NCBI GenBank assembly: GCA_003996215.1
Contig: QJPP01005285.1
Coordinates: 123,496-187,495 of the forward strand
Direction of reading: 5' to 3'
Source: Jaltomata sinuosa
Taxonomy: Eukaryota > Streptophyta > Magnoliopsida > Solanales > Solanaceae
Length of the DNA stretch: 64,000 bases
The position numbers were made by a program, and so were the translations under genes. Of the stretch, positions 10,354 to 20,532 are shown one piece after another (position 1 is the first letter of the stretch; each line of letters starts with the position of its first letter). Under the pieces are notes generated by a model. That model saw only the letters and a program-made list of their open reading frames with translations. It made no database searches and was not told the DNA's origin.

Positions 10354-12033
10354 AATACGGTTGTTAATTAAGTCTGGTGTGTTTATTTGACTCTTAGTCA
10401 TAATTTCCTGCTTTACTTTTATTTGTTGTTTTTGTTTATTATAGGGTATATAGTTGTGCATACGGTTGTTTATTAAGTCTGGGGTGTCTTGATGAAGTCT
10501 GAGTAATCAAGACACCCGCGTCGTGCCGCGACGTTAAATCAGGCGCTGTATGAGAGGCAACTCATAAATTGTTGTTGTATTATAGTCTAATTAATTCGTG
10601 GGGAAACCTGTGAGTCACCACCGAGGGTTTTTGTTGCCGTGTTTCTTTTCCCTCCGGTGTGCTATCTAGTAGAACCGGCATGTTTAGGTTGTTATTTTAA
10701 ATTTTTTGTTTTTTAGTGTCTATAGCAAGGTGATGAGCATGGCGTTTTTTTACTAAAAGGAGGTCCCTTTAAAAAATTTCTGGTTTTGTACTTATGTTGA
10801 AACAATTGACTGTCTGGATCCTTGAATGTCATTGTGTGGTTATGATTGGAATAAGTATGCTTAAGCCGAGCGGTTGTTTGATAATTGGTAGTGATATAAT
10901 TTCTTGGTGCCAAGAGTGTGTGAGATTATTGTTATAAATTCTTACTCTGTGCATGCATCTAGAACTTGCCCAGTCTATTTTGTTAAAATTTGAAGTTGGT
11001 TGCTTAGGAAAGGATCACAGGCCCTTTTTGTGTGCAGTCCACTTGACCTATAAGATCGTCCAAATGCAAATAATCCCTTTGATCCCTGTTTGAGCCATAA
11101 TTGACCTTGTTCTTTCAATAACCTGTCACCGTTCCTGTTTAACTTTGAATCCCTATTTTGGCCCTGGTCCTTCCTTGGACATCGTGCACCTCAACCCAGG
11201 CAAACAACCTAAGTTGAGGGTGGCTACTATAGAGGTAAACCCTGTTTTGGCCCTGGTCCTCCCTAGGACATCGTGCACCTCAACTCAGGCAATCAGTCTA
11301 AGTTGAGGGTGGCTACTATAGAGGTGAATGATAAGAAAAAGAGGACGGAAGAGATTGGTTGTGAGTAGAGTGAAAATGCGGGTGTGTGCCTAAGAAAAGA
11401 AAGAAAAAAGAGAAAAAAAAAAGATCGAAAAAAGAAATAAAAGGAATTGTCAAAACAAAGAGGCCGCATCTGTAGCTAGAAACGAGGAAATAAAAAAGGT
11501 GAATAAGGATGGACAAAGTAAAGTTGAGTGGTAATATGATGTCAATGGTTCCCAGGAGGGCTTAGTCACTAACCCCTAAATGTATCCTACCTGCACCTGA
11601 AGCCTCATTACAAGCCAAAACAAGTCCTGTAGTGATCTTGAGCGGCTTTCTGAAGAACTGAAATAGAATAGTAAGGGCAAGCCTATGGTATCGCATGTGC
11701 ATTGTTTGAAATCGTTTGTGGGTGTGAGCGCTTACCTAGTCCCAAATCTTGTGTGAGGGATTTCTTTGTGGTGAGGGCACCAAGATGTCTGTATTGTCTA
11801 TTGATTGTTAGGATAGCTGCGCGTGTGAATGTAGAATGTTCTATCATATCGGAATGACATGTTTGGATCCTTGCAAGTTAGTGTTTCATACATTTGTGGG
11901 CTACGAGGGAGCTTGATTTAAAATGGAATAAGATGTTGAATGACCATGAGTTGCTAGAGACACGAGTTTGTTTTCTTAGTTGAGTCGTCTTATTGTTTTT
12001 GTGTCATGTTGCTTGAGGACAAGCGAACGTTTT
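10354..12033 (+). other. Interior of the nested element, no coding capacity seen
   Basis: About 1.7 kb with no reverse transcriptase, integrase, protease or gag motif in any frame. It includes a CAGGCGCTGTATGAGAGGCA segment near 10540, of a type I associate with regions downstream of coding sequence in Athila/Tat-like elements. It also has an 89-bp tandem duplication (11151-11328) and an A/G-rich stretch at 11330-11470. The region presumably serves as packaging and replication signals in cis. Confidence 0.7.
11151..11328 (+). repeat. 89-bp tandem duplication carrying PPT-like cores
   Basis: Two imperfect copies begin CCCTATTTTGG (11151) and CCCTGTTTTGG (11240). Each contains CATCGTGCACCTCAAC and ends with AAGTTGAGGGTGGCTAC. 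The 12-mer AAGTTGAGGGTG in each copy (11211, 11300) is identical to the sequence just upstream of the 3' LTR (12034). Confidence 0.85.
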
Positions 12034-12046
12034 AAGTTGAGGGTGT
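12034..12046 (+). other. Polypurine tract of the nested element
   Basis: AAGTTGAGGGTG plus one T lies immediately before the TGATGTG terminus of the 3' LTR. It is purine-rich and in the correct place to prime plus-strand DNA synthesis. Confidence 0.7.
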
Positions 12047-13511
12047 TGATGTGCCGCTATTTTACGGCACTTTCGACTCCTTTTAACTAAGAACAATCGT
12101 GCGTTTTCAAGCAACCATTGTCGTTTTTGATGGTTTTATGTTATGTTTTCAGGAAATAGGGACAAACATGGAAACGGAAGGAAATACGAGCAAAAAGAGC
12201 ATTCTGGATAAGAGTGACGGACCGTCAAGCTCGTGACGGACCGTCAAGCCCAAGCCAACAAGGTGGTGACGGTCCGTCACCCAAACCGTCACACCAAAGC
12301 AGTGTCGCACCAAGGCAGCCCGCGATTAACCGTCACACCAAAGCAGTGTCGCACCAAGGCAGCCCGCGATTAGGATTCCTACCGTGTTTGGGATTTGGTT
12401 TCTCGGATTCCTAATGCGTTTGGGATTTGGTTTCTCGGATTCCTAATGCGTTTGGGATTTGGTTTCTCGGATTCCTAATGCGTTTGGGATTTGGTTTCTC
12501 GGATTCCTAATGCGTTTGGGATTTGGTTTCTCGGATTCCTAATGCGTTTGGGATTGTGTTTCCTAGACTCCTATAAATACCCTATGTTAGGTTTATTTTA
12601 TTCATTATGCAAATCACGTTTTTACAATAATGTTAGGAGAGATTTGAGCGAAACTTTGAGAGCAAGAAACACGTTTTTCTCTTCTTGAATTCGTGTTCTT
12701 GAATTGTTCTTGGGATCTTGGTTTTTCGTGTTCTTGGATTATTGAAGATTGTTCTCATTATATTGTAAGAATCCTTTCTCTTTATTATGAATACAATTCT
12801 CTTCTCTTTTCTTTATAGCATGATTAACTAAACTCCCACAACTAGGGTTGTGGAAGCCATGGCAAATGTAGCAAGATAGATTCCGGGTAGCGTCGGGTTC
12901 AATATATATGTTGTCACGTTGTTAATCATACATTGTGTAACGTTTTCTAGTGGTTGCAAACATTAGAACATGCCTAGGTTTAATTTGCTTGAGTAAAGAG
13001 ATTAAAACTGGGAAACTTGATTAACGACGAGGATTCGAGACTACCAACTCTCGTCTTATGATTAATGCTGTAACTAGATTAATCTACTTGATGTTTAGGA
13101 TTGAAATCTAAAAGCACACCTTTTTGAGATCGAGAGAAGATAAAAGGAAATTCGTCTATTTGGTTGAGAAACATTTAGACGATACCACTAATTCAATCAC
13201 ATCGTGACAGGCATATAAAAAGAACCCGATTAAGCCTAGAATCGACATTGTTACCAACGCCATGGTAAACACTTCCCTAGTTCATTCTCCTACTGATTAT
13301 TTCTCATACATTATTGCTTGTTTTGTTTACAATTTGATCACACAAAACCCCCCCTTTTTACCGGAAACTATTGACGACTAGTCACTTAATTCAGTAAAGA
13401 CTTAATTCTCACCATATTCTCTGTGGGATTCGACCCCAACCTAGTTGGGTTCTATATTTGACTACGACCGCTTACGCTTCGTTAATTTGAGGTGTAGTTT
13501 GGGCGTTATCA
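12047..13511 (+). repeat. 3' LTR of the nested element
   Basis: This 1465-bp direct repeat of 8834-10331 carries five full 32-bp units (12386-12545) against six in the partner. It is otherwise close to identical, with about 17 substitutions counted by eye. The dyad cluster (from 12215) and the TATA-like box (12572) are conserved. Confidence 0.92.
12386..12553 (+). repeat. 32-bp tandem repeat, 5 full units
   Basis: Units start at 12386, 12418, 12450, 12482 and 12514, with a partial unit at 12546. One unit fewer than in the 5' LTR, which accounts for 32 of the 33 bases of length difference between the LTRs. Confidence 0.93.
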
Positions 13512-13516
13512 AACAT
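13512..13516. other. Target site duplication, right (AACAT)
   Basis: Second copy of the 5-bp duplication flanking the nested element. It is followed by the CTCCTCACAGG sequence of the interrupted gag gene. Confidence 0.92.
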
Positions 13517-14104
13517 CTCCTCACAGGTGGTGATAAAATCGTGGGGGTCCTTACCCTGTGTACCAGCAAATCTTGGCGGTGCCAATCTCAGAAACCTACC
13601 CAAGGCCTTCTGCTCCCCATCTGTCATGGCAGGGCGAGGAGCAAGAGGCTGGAAAACCGATGGGACTGGAACAACCTCAGCATGGGGAGCCGCAGTAATA
13701 GGCTGTGGTCCTGAACTCTGAACACCCAAGGTTTCCTCCTAAGCGGATGTCTGTGCTACCTCAGAAGGACGCTCCCCAATCATACCCAAGAGCAGAACAA
13801 GTAAACCCCAAACATCAGAAGACTTAGCTGGGGCTGAAACTGGCATAGAAAGCGATGCTGGAACTGGCACTGCAGCGGGTGGTACTAGGGTCATCCCCAG
13901 GTCCACATGTTGATGCTCTGGAGCTAACTCTGACTCATAGTCATACTACGACTCTATATCAACTCTGGAGGCCCTAGCAGGCGCCGCTGCTCTGGGATGA
14001 CCTCTAGCCTTGCCCTTGCGACCACCCTGACCCCTAGTTGGAGTCGGAGGTGTAGGGGCAGGAGGCTCTCCTCCGCCTGAAGTTGACGATTTCGTATGAA
14101 CCAT
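13512..14104 (-). pseudogene. gag, N-terminal part
   Basis: The likely start is the ATG at 14104 (MVHTKSSTSGGG), about 200 bases downstream of the primer site on the minus strand. A Pro/Arg/Gly-rich basic N-terminus follows (TRGQGGRKGKARG), then a stop near 13950. The later part (13729 to 13512) has FLRLAPPRFAGTQGKDPHDF, the usual entry to the gag domain, and breaks off at CEEM where the nested element inserted. It continues at 8833. All pieces share one frame, because the insert plus duplication (4683 bp) happens to be a multiple of three. The intact gene would encode the particle protein. Confidence 0.8.
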
Positions 14105-14301
14105 CTGCGAAAGAGTGAACCAGAAAAAATAAGATTTCTAGGAACCTTCAAGGATACTATGCATGAAAGAGAAGCAAGAAAAGTCCATTTCCCTAAGATG
14201 TTACTATAGCCTCCCGAAGATTGAGCACGAACGTCTCTGCCCCAATCCACAGGCTTCTACTAGACATTGGCTCCTATACCAATGACACCGGTGAACCTAG
14301 A

Positions 14302-14313
14302 GCTCTGATACCA
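14302..14313 (-). other. Primer binding site, initiator Met tRNA
   Basis: On the minus strand the sequence reads TGGTATCAGAGC, three bases from the LTR end. It complements the 3' end of plant initiator methionine tRNA, the standard primer of chromoviruses. The leader that follows (TAGGTTCACCGG) resembles the one next to the LTR at 41085. Confidence 0.9.
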
Positions 14314-14316
14314 AGC

Positions 14317-16187
14317 TGTCACGACCCTATTTCTCAGTCATGATGGCACCTACAATCCCCAGTAAGTGAACCAATCCCCATAGCCTAGAACGGTTAGTAA
14401 TGAGATACTTTCTAAAAGCTTAAGCGAAAGAACACATAAATAAGTAGAAGAAAGGGAACAAGATGAATAAATTGGGTAACCGGAGTAATACAAATACAAA
14501 GTGGAAGCTAAACCAGCTCAAAACCTGGTATCATAGTGTATAGGAACCGAACTACATCAGGAATACAAAGGTCCAAAAGTAATATATACATGATGTCTCC
14601 GAAACTACAAGAGTACAAAATACATCAAGGATAAACTAAGTCAAGCCCTGAACGCCAAGAGCTCACCCTCAGCCTGGATGATCCCAAAACAGCACCCCGC
14701 ACGAGTCTCTGGTGCTTTAACGGTGATGGCCCACACTAGGATCTGCACCAGAAGATGCAGAGGGTAGGGTGAGCACCAAATGCGAAGCATAAGGTACCCA
14801 GTAGGTATCATGGGCCAATTGGGCACATACAAAGTAAAAGAGGAGTAGAAGACATAATAGAAGTAAATAGTCACGGTAATCAACGGTAATGTACACAGGA
14901 ACTAGCCTAGAGGGAAAACAACAGAAAGCAACAAGCAAGGCTAGCAAATATAATATATACATGGCAAACGCAGGAGAAAGTAGGAACGACGCACATGGGT
15001 TCCTCGTAAAAACAGTATATATACATAAGTCTAGAAATGGACGATATACCGGTAACCTCAAGTATAAGGAATGGGAGAGAAGTGTAAAGTATACATGCTC
15101 GGAAACAGTAAACAATAACCACACTAATCACAACAATCTCATTCCTGAAACCAACAGCCCCGCTGTAACCAATCTCTAACCACACTAATCACGACCATCT
15201 CAATCCAGAAACCAACAGCCCCACTGTAACCAAGCTCTAACCACACTAATCACAACCATATCAATCTAGAAACCAACAGCCCCGCTATAACCAAGCTCTA
15301 ACCACACTACTAACAAGAATCTCAATCCAGAAACCAACAGCCCCACTGTAACCAATATTACCTTCAGGACAGGAATAATGTAATAAGACTCTACCTATAG
15401 TCTCTCGGCCTCCCATACAATCGAGGAACATAATCAAGTGAAAACACACCCTCCGACATCCCATACTACCGGAGCGTACAATCAACAATCAACAGACAAA
15501 GGTGGTACCTCACGCAGATGAATGATATGATGCCATGCTTAATAAAAGTGATCAAGTACCATATGTCACCCGCTTCCGGTGACCTAAAAAATGAATAACG
15601 CAAACAGAGTGGAAACAATATTTTAGACTCAACGGAATAGATGAAACTTCCATACGAGGTCATTTTGGAGAGATGTTGACCCAAGTCTACACTAACAAAA
15701 AAGAACCCAAAGGCTCGAAATGAGTCCGGCATACCCGAAACCAATAACAACCACCTTCCTAACCCAAACTCACCATTATGGAGCTAATGGAATCGTCGAA
15801 ATCCAAATCCGACACTCCGATCATCGAAAGTTACCCAAAGTTACACTTTCAACTCCAAATGGCCTGAAAACTGAGAAAACCATACAAAACCCACACTAGA
15901 AGTTCTTAGGCCTCAACTAAAGGTCTAACTAGACCAAACTCTTCACTCCGGAGCTAACAGAACTATCAAAATTCAAGTCTGTGCAGGTTAGCTAAGAATG
16001 TTGACCAAAGTCAACGATATTCTAAGTTTAGGCTCTAAAACATGCAAACAGTCATAATGACCAAACGAACGGCCAGGGCAGCAAACCACCAGTCCCAGAA
16101 AGCCATAAATAACTTGGGGCCACTACATAAAAGCTCTAACAGTGCAATAAATATGTAAACACGAAGATGATCGAAAGGGTCATCAGA
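14317..16187 (-). repeat. 5' LTR of the 855-16187 element (internally deleted)
   Basis: This LTR is 1.87 kb against 3.51 kb for its partner. It matches the partner from TGTCACGACC to about 15588, then jumps to sequence matching the partner from about 3780. About 1.7 kb is missing at that point. The inner terminus is intact, while the outer end reads CATCAGA instead of CATCACA. It retains four 61-bp repeat units. Confidence 0.87.
15118..15361. repeat. 61-bp tandem repeat in LTR, 4 copies
   Basis: Units start at 15118, 15179, 15240 and 15301, one more than in the 3' LTR. Sequence variation between units is greater than between the units of the 32-bp array at 9173, which fits an older array. 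Confidence 0.85.
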
Positions 16188-16192
16188 CTCTT
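16188..16192. other. Target site duplication, right (CTCTT)
   Basis: Matches 850-854 exactly and closes the 855-16187 element. Confidence 0.85.
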
Positions 16193-16761
16193 GTTAGGGT
16201 TTGACTTTAGGTCAGCAACTTCGTTGAGCTGTCCTGCATGGTTAAAATTGATATTCATTATGTATCATATTCTTCTTGCACTAACAAGTGTGTTGATCAT
16301 AAAAGGATTACTTTTCATTATCATAGTTTTGAAGTTAATGCTCTTGAGTTTCCCTTTTTCATAATTTACGTACCAGTATGTATGTTTGTACTGTTTCTAC
16401 TCTTGCTATACCTTTTTGGGTATATTCTGGTTACAAGGTTGGTGATTTTTCAAAGGTACATGACGATGGGAATCTCCAGCAGCTCCTACTTCTTGGTTCT
16501 ATGGTGGGAGTTGTGTCTTCTTTTATTTTAGTATCACTCTTGTAGTAGCTCTTGTACCGGCTTGGACTAGGTTCTAGGGAGGGCTGTTTTCAAATTGTAT
16601 AAAGTTTTTCCGCATATCTTGTAAATGTTTTCATGTATTATAAAGGCTAATTTCATGATTTATTTCTGTTTCCGCATTACCTGTTAGTTCAGGTGGTAAG
16701 GGTTCTCCTATCTAGGTGATTAGACTAGCTGCCCGCACGACTCGGTAGTTGGGTCGTGACA
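16193..16761 (+). repeat. LTR fragment, plus orientation
   Basis: Ends with GGGTCGTGACA, a chromovirus LTR 3' terminus. It contains AGCTCTTGTACCGGCTTGGA and GGGAGTTGTGTCTTC, which match in reverse the LTR at 41085 (41290-41400) and in the same sense the degraded copy at 40190-40350. It is a partial LTR with no interior attached. Confidence 0.72.
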
Positions 16762-17870
16762 CGAATATCTTGAAACCTCTAGTGGATCAGAGCCTTCTCA
16801 TTTTTTGAAGCTTTCGCTTGTTCTTTCTCTAAGAATGATCACACAATATACTATAATCAGTCCAAATAGCCTAATAATACCCAGATTATACTCAAATTCT
16901 AATCCGCAGGCCAAACCATGATCATTCCACCCATTCCAGGGCTTTCCCACCATTAATTTGCCTAAAAATACCATTTTTACGGATTCATTAAGCAAATTAT
17001 GATGAATAGATCATAATTAAACAATAATAAATAAGACCCAAGAACCTCTATGCCCTAGAATCCCCATAATACCAGATTCTACCCTATTAGGTCTATTCAA
17101 ACCTTCCCCCAAGCCTACAATTATTGATTCTTATACCCGGGAATTGAAGTACTGAAGTAGGGATGTAAAATCCTTGCCTTTAGGAAGAAAAATGGTAGAA
17201 ATTCGAGTTGAAATCGCCCAACTTGCCTCTACCCTTTCCCAAAATGTTCTTGAGAATTTCTGAACATTTTTGGGGAAGTTTCTACATTTACAGTGACTTA
17301 CTCCACTATAGTGGTCCCCACATTGCTATAGCAGCACCGCCGTAGCAGAACCCGTCCGCTATGGCAGTGCTGACCACCTTGACTTCCACTATAATAAGAA
17401 TTTCTCCATTATAGCGGTCATTGCTATAGCGCGGTGTCAACCTCTATAATGATTGGCATAAAATAGAACCTCGGAAAATCTCCCAAAGTTTCCCATTTTA
17501 CAACACACTTCAAAACCTGATGTTCTAAACCAACCTTTCACGTCAACTTTGATATAGGGAGTTTTACTCTCCCGAATTCACTTCCAAAAAGTCCCTCGAA
17601 CTCCTTAATGTCTTAGCTAACAGAAAAACTAGCTCAATATAAGAGATTTTATCCAATCCTTTACTCGATAGCCCTAGAACATACCTCACTCAGAATTCGT
17701 TCAAGACTAGCCTAGCCCAAAATTTCCAACTCCCAAACCTGAAGGTTTTCTAACCCAAAACATCACACAAATGATTTACCCATAACGACAGAACATGTCA
17801 TTATAGACCATCCCGAACATTTTATTCCTTTTCCAGAGCCCTAGACCTAACTCATAAGTGAAAAGAATAT
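16762..17870 (-). repeat. LTR fragment, minus orientation, with CTATAG palindromes
   Basis: Aligns in the same sense with 43840-44810 of the 41085 LTR. Examples are CCATGATCATTCCACCC versus CCATGATCATCCCACCC, and the palindrome block CCACTATAGTGG at 17303-17314. Coming straight after 16193-16761, it creates a head-to-head arrangement of two pieces of the same LTR family. The outer limits are approximate. Confidence 0.62.
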
Positions 17871-19111
17871 CTTTTTTTTGTCTTAGACTTTTTCTTTGCC
17901 AATTTATTTTTAATTTTTGCTTTGTCAACAACCTTATGGATTCCACCTCCTCTAATGGATTTTACCTAGAGGGTAAAATACATTGTGGCAATCACTATTT
18001 TGGATGATCATTATTGGAAGGAGATAGCCATCAATGATTAAAAGGTAAAGAATCATGGTAAGGACCCTTTTGTTGCTTTTCACATCCTGTCAAGTCTCTG
18101 ATGTTGGCCTTTTTCTTTAGGTAATAGGTATTATTAAAAAGGTCAGGGTGTTAATCCCTAATATGGATTCTAGAGCCTCTGCTCACAAAATGGTTGATGC
18201 CAAGGCTAAGAGAAAAATCTTGGCTTCTTCTCCCTAAAAAAAAGAATTTCCATTGAGAAGTCTTCTTTGAAGAAATGGAGAAGACTCGTTAACATGATTT
18301 CTTCAATTCCCGCTGAGATTTCTAAACCTTCATTGCATCCTAATAATTCATTCCACCAATATGGTCCTCTTAACACTCCTGTCATGATCAATGTTGATTA
18401 AGGAAGTGATAAGGATGACCAAGTTTTTGAGAAAGGGTGCCATTTTGCCGTGGATGAGTGATTGCCTGCAATTTACCCAAAATCTCTCTAAGAAGTTTGT
18501 CCCCATGAAATTTTCGTAGGGCTTGAAGAGTGTCGCCTTCCTAAGACAGGTTGTATTTTGAGAGAGACAAAACATACTTTCTCTTCAACTCATCCATTCA
18601 CATCCTTCATTTTGCCTAACTCAATGGATGTTCATGATGGGCTCTAGAAAATTATCCCGTAGGGTCCTCGGGGGAATGCCTATTTTGTCAAGGCGTAATT
18701 GTTGTTGTTTGAGTGAGTTTTTTTCTTCGGAGAAGAGTGTTTTGACTTTTTGGTTCTTATATCCAATTTGTTTTATCTTTTCTTTTGCAGTCCAATACAC
18801 TTCTTGGAGAGGGTTTGAGATCAATTTGAAGAGGAAGAGTGAACTTGAGGTTCAGCGAGAAGACCAGGAGTGGGAGTTAGCGGCCTTAAAGGCTGATGTT
18901 GCCAAAAAGGCCAAGGAAGTGGTTATTTCCAAACTTGTTTTAAGTTTGAGGAATTAGCTAAGAAATTCCATTGATGGCTATGAGAAAGTTTTCCGTGATT
19001 GCAAGCATTGTATCCATGATCTGTAACATGCCAATTGTGATCTGGTAGATGCCAATTTTTTGGCCAATATTTGTTCTTGAAGGCTGATATAAAGGCCTAG
19101 AAGGGTGATCT
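17871..19111. other. Unassigned stretch with a short coiled-coil-like open frame
   Basis: No retrotransposon domain is recognisable. The only notable coding-like part is a plus-strand frame at 18628-18957. Its end reads LEVQREDQEWELAALKADVA, a charged heptad-like helix. Just before it lies a pyrimidine-rich run ending TTTTGCAG (about 18780-18790) that looks like a plant 3' splice site. Interruptions are frequent. This may be a decayed fragment of a gene or of an element's accessory protein; I cannot say which. Confidence 0.3.
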
Positions 19112-19790
19112 TGTCATTCCCCAAACCCAGAGAGGCTCGACTGGTATCTGGTTCCACACTTGATAGAGCAAACCAACAGAAATCAAACCAAACAATATCG
19201 GTGGGTCATTAAGGCCAAACGAAATAAAATGAAACACAACAGAAACAAATTCAAATAAAACAAAAGTATAATACAAGGCCAACCAGGGAACAACTGACTA
19301 CCATACCCTCAAACAAATGTTTACAAACCTCTAAGATTAAAAACTATTAACCACGAGTCGAGACAAGGCCCTGACGTACTCATTACCGATACAAAGCTAA
19401 AGAAGACTCTAGACTCGACAACTTTACAAAAAAACAAAGTGTACCAACCATCAGCTGAACTTGACCACACACAATAGGGACACTGTCTAGCTAATAACCT
19501 GCAGGAATGAATGTAGTGCCCCCAAGTATTGGGGACATCAGTATGAAATAATATAAAATAGCAATCCCACAAGTAACGCATATGCCATTGTACCTCCTCC
19601 ATACAAAAACTATAATACCATAATTAATATAAAAATCATCATAATTCAATAATTAAAATCATATATACACTACCTCTTACCTCCAAACTAGCATGAAATT
19701 GACATCACCAGATATTAGTTTCTAACAAGAATTACACCAATAATAATTAAAAGACATCTAATAACCGACTCTTCGATAGCACGCTTGTAA
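19112..19790 (-). repeat. LTR fragment related to the 59257 LTR
   Basis: Starts TGTCATTCCCCAAACC, comparable with TGTCACGCCCCAAACC at 59257. It shares GAATGTAGTGCCCCCA and GGGGACATCAGTA with 59705-59740. The right-hand limit is uncertain. It is a degraded partial copy without interior. Confidence 0.65.
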
Positions 19791-20532
19791 AGACCATCAT
19801 GTTCATTTTCTTATATTCTTGCATTTTCCCATTTTGATCCTTTCTGTAGATTTTTCATAGTTAGTTTGACTTGATAGGATGGGTGGCATGATTTCTGAGG
19901 TGTTTGGTCGAGTTTTGGAAGAGTTTCCCTATTTTGGAACTCTTAAAGCTGAAAGGGTTGACCTCGATCAACATTTGGAATATAGGGGCTTGGATGGAAT
20001 TTCCATCAGTAGTGTTATCTCTGGAATGTAGACTTTGGGCTAGTGGGATATTTGGTTAGGGTCCTGAGGCTTCTAGACTTATTTTGGCCTCTTGGGTACA
20101 TTTAAGGCAAAATCAACAAAGTGTTGACTTCGGTTAACATTCTATCAAGACGACCTCCATTGATAATTTTAATGAATTTGTTGAGTTCATAATATCGTTT
20201 TCAGTTGGGTAGAATATTTGGTATGTTTTCAAGAGGTTCAAAATGAATGTCGAGGGTCCATCCGGTGAAATTTTAGATTTATTATGTTGATGGTGCACTG
20301 TTGTTGGTGCAGTCACCATTTGTTCATCGCATTTGCAATGGTCTGACTTTTTTACCATCACGATCATGAGTGGTTCATCATGCTCATGATGAAGGGACTA
20401 TGGACTCGGGCTGAATTCCGTCTTTGCATTCGCAAAGAGGACCATCACATTCACAATGGTTTCCCTACTCCTTCTTCGTGTTCGCGAGGGGTCTTTCGCG
20501 TTCGTGTTGAAGGACCCCTTGCATTTATAAAA
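19791..20532. other. Probable old LTR sequence, unassigned
   Basis: No gene seen. The last 100 bases hold TTCGCAAAG and GTTCGCGAGG style short repeats, of the kind found in the U3 part of several LTRs here. The stretch ends at the duplication flanking the solo LTR and continues at 22599, where CAAAATCATTTC follows. Confidence 0.35.
20528..20532. other. Probable target duplication, left (TAAAA)
   Basis: TAAAA before the solo LTR, against CAAAA after it (22599-22603). One mismatch in five. Confidence 0.55.

Larger units (their letters stand above)
8834..13511 (+). mobile_element. Nested non-coding LTR element with an Athila-type primer site (LARD-like)
   Basis: A complete insertion: LTR 8834-10331, primer site 10337-10353, interior 10332-12046, LTR 12047-13511, flanked by AACAT duplications. 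The 1.7-kb interior encodes no gag or pol domain in any frame I can see. The element must therefore rely on proteins of another element (large non-autonomous derivative type). By eye the two LTRs differ at about 17 substitutions plus one 32-bp repeat unit and one single-base indel, about 1%. It is the youngest measurable insertion in the window. Its primer site complements plant tRNA-Asp, as in Athila-group gypsy elements, so an Athila-like partner is the likely helper (inference). Confidence 0.9.
855..16187 (-). mobile_element. Chromovirus (Tekay/Del-like) LTR retrotransposon, minus strand, interrupted
   Basis: This is a Ty3/gypsy element read on the minus strand: 5' LTR 14317-16187, primer site 14302-14313, gag-pol from 14104 down to 4376, and 3' LTR 855-4365. 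It is about 15.3 kb long, of which 4.7 kb (8834-13511) is a later nested insertion. Domain order is gag, zinc knuckles, protease, reverse transcriptase, RNase H, integrase, chromodomain, which defines a chromovirus. The kilobase LTRs and the single gag-pol frame suggest the Tekay/Del clade. The frame carries many stops and two offsetting frameshifts, and the LTRs differ visibly, so it is old and cannot move by itself. Flanking CTCTT duplications show that no recombination has exchanged its ends. Confidence 0.9.

Noticed and set aside
14302..14313. tRNA-like sequence TGGTATCAGAGC at several sites
   Set aside because: These are retrotransposon primer sites complementary to initiator-Met tRNA. 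The flanking sequence cannot fold as a tRNA gene.
18628..18957. Calling the coiled-coil-like frame a host gene
   Set aside because: It is a single short frame with one splice-like site, surrounded by stops and flanked by LTR scraps. I kept it only as an unassigned stretch.
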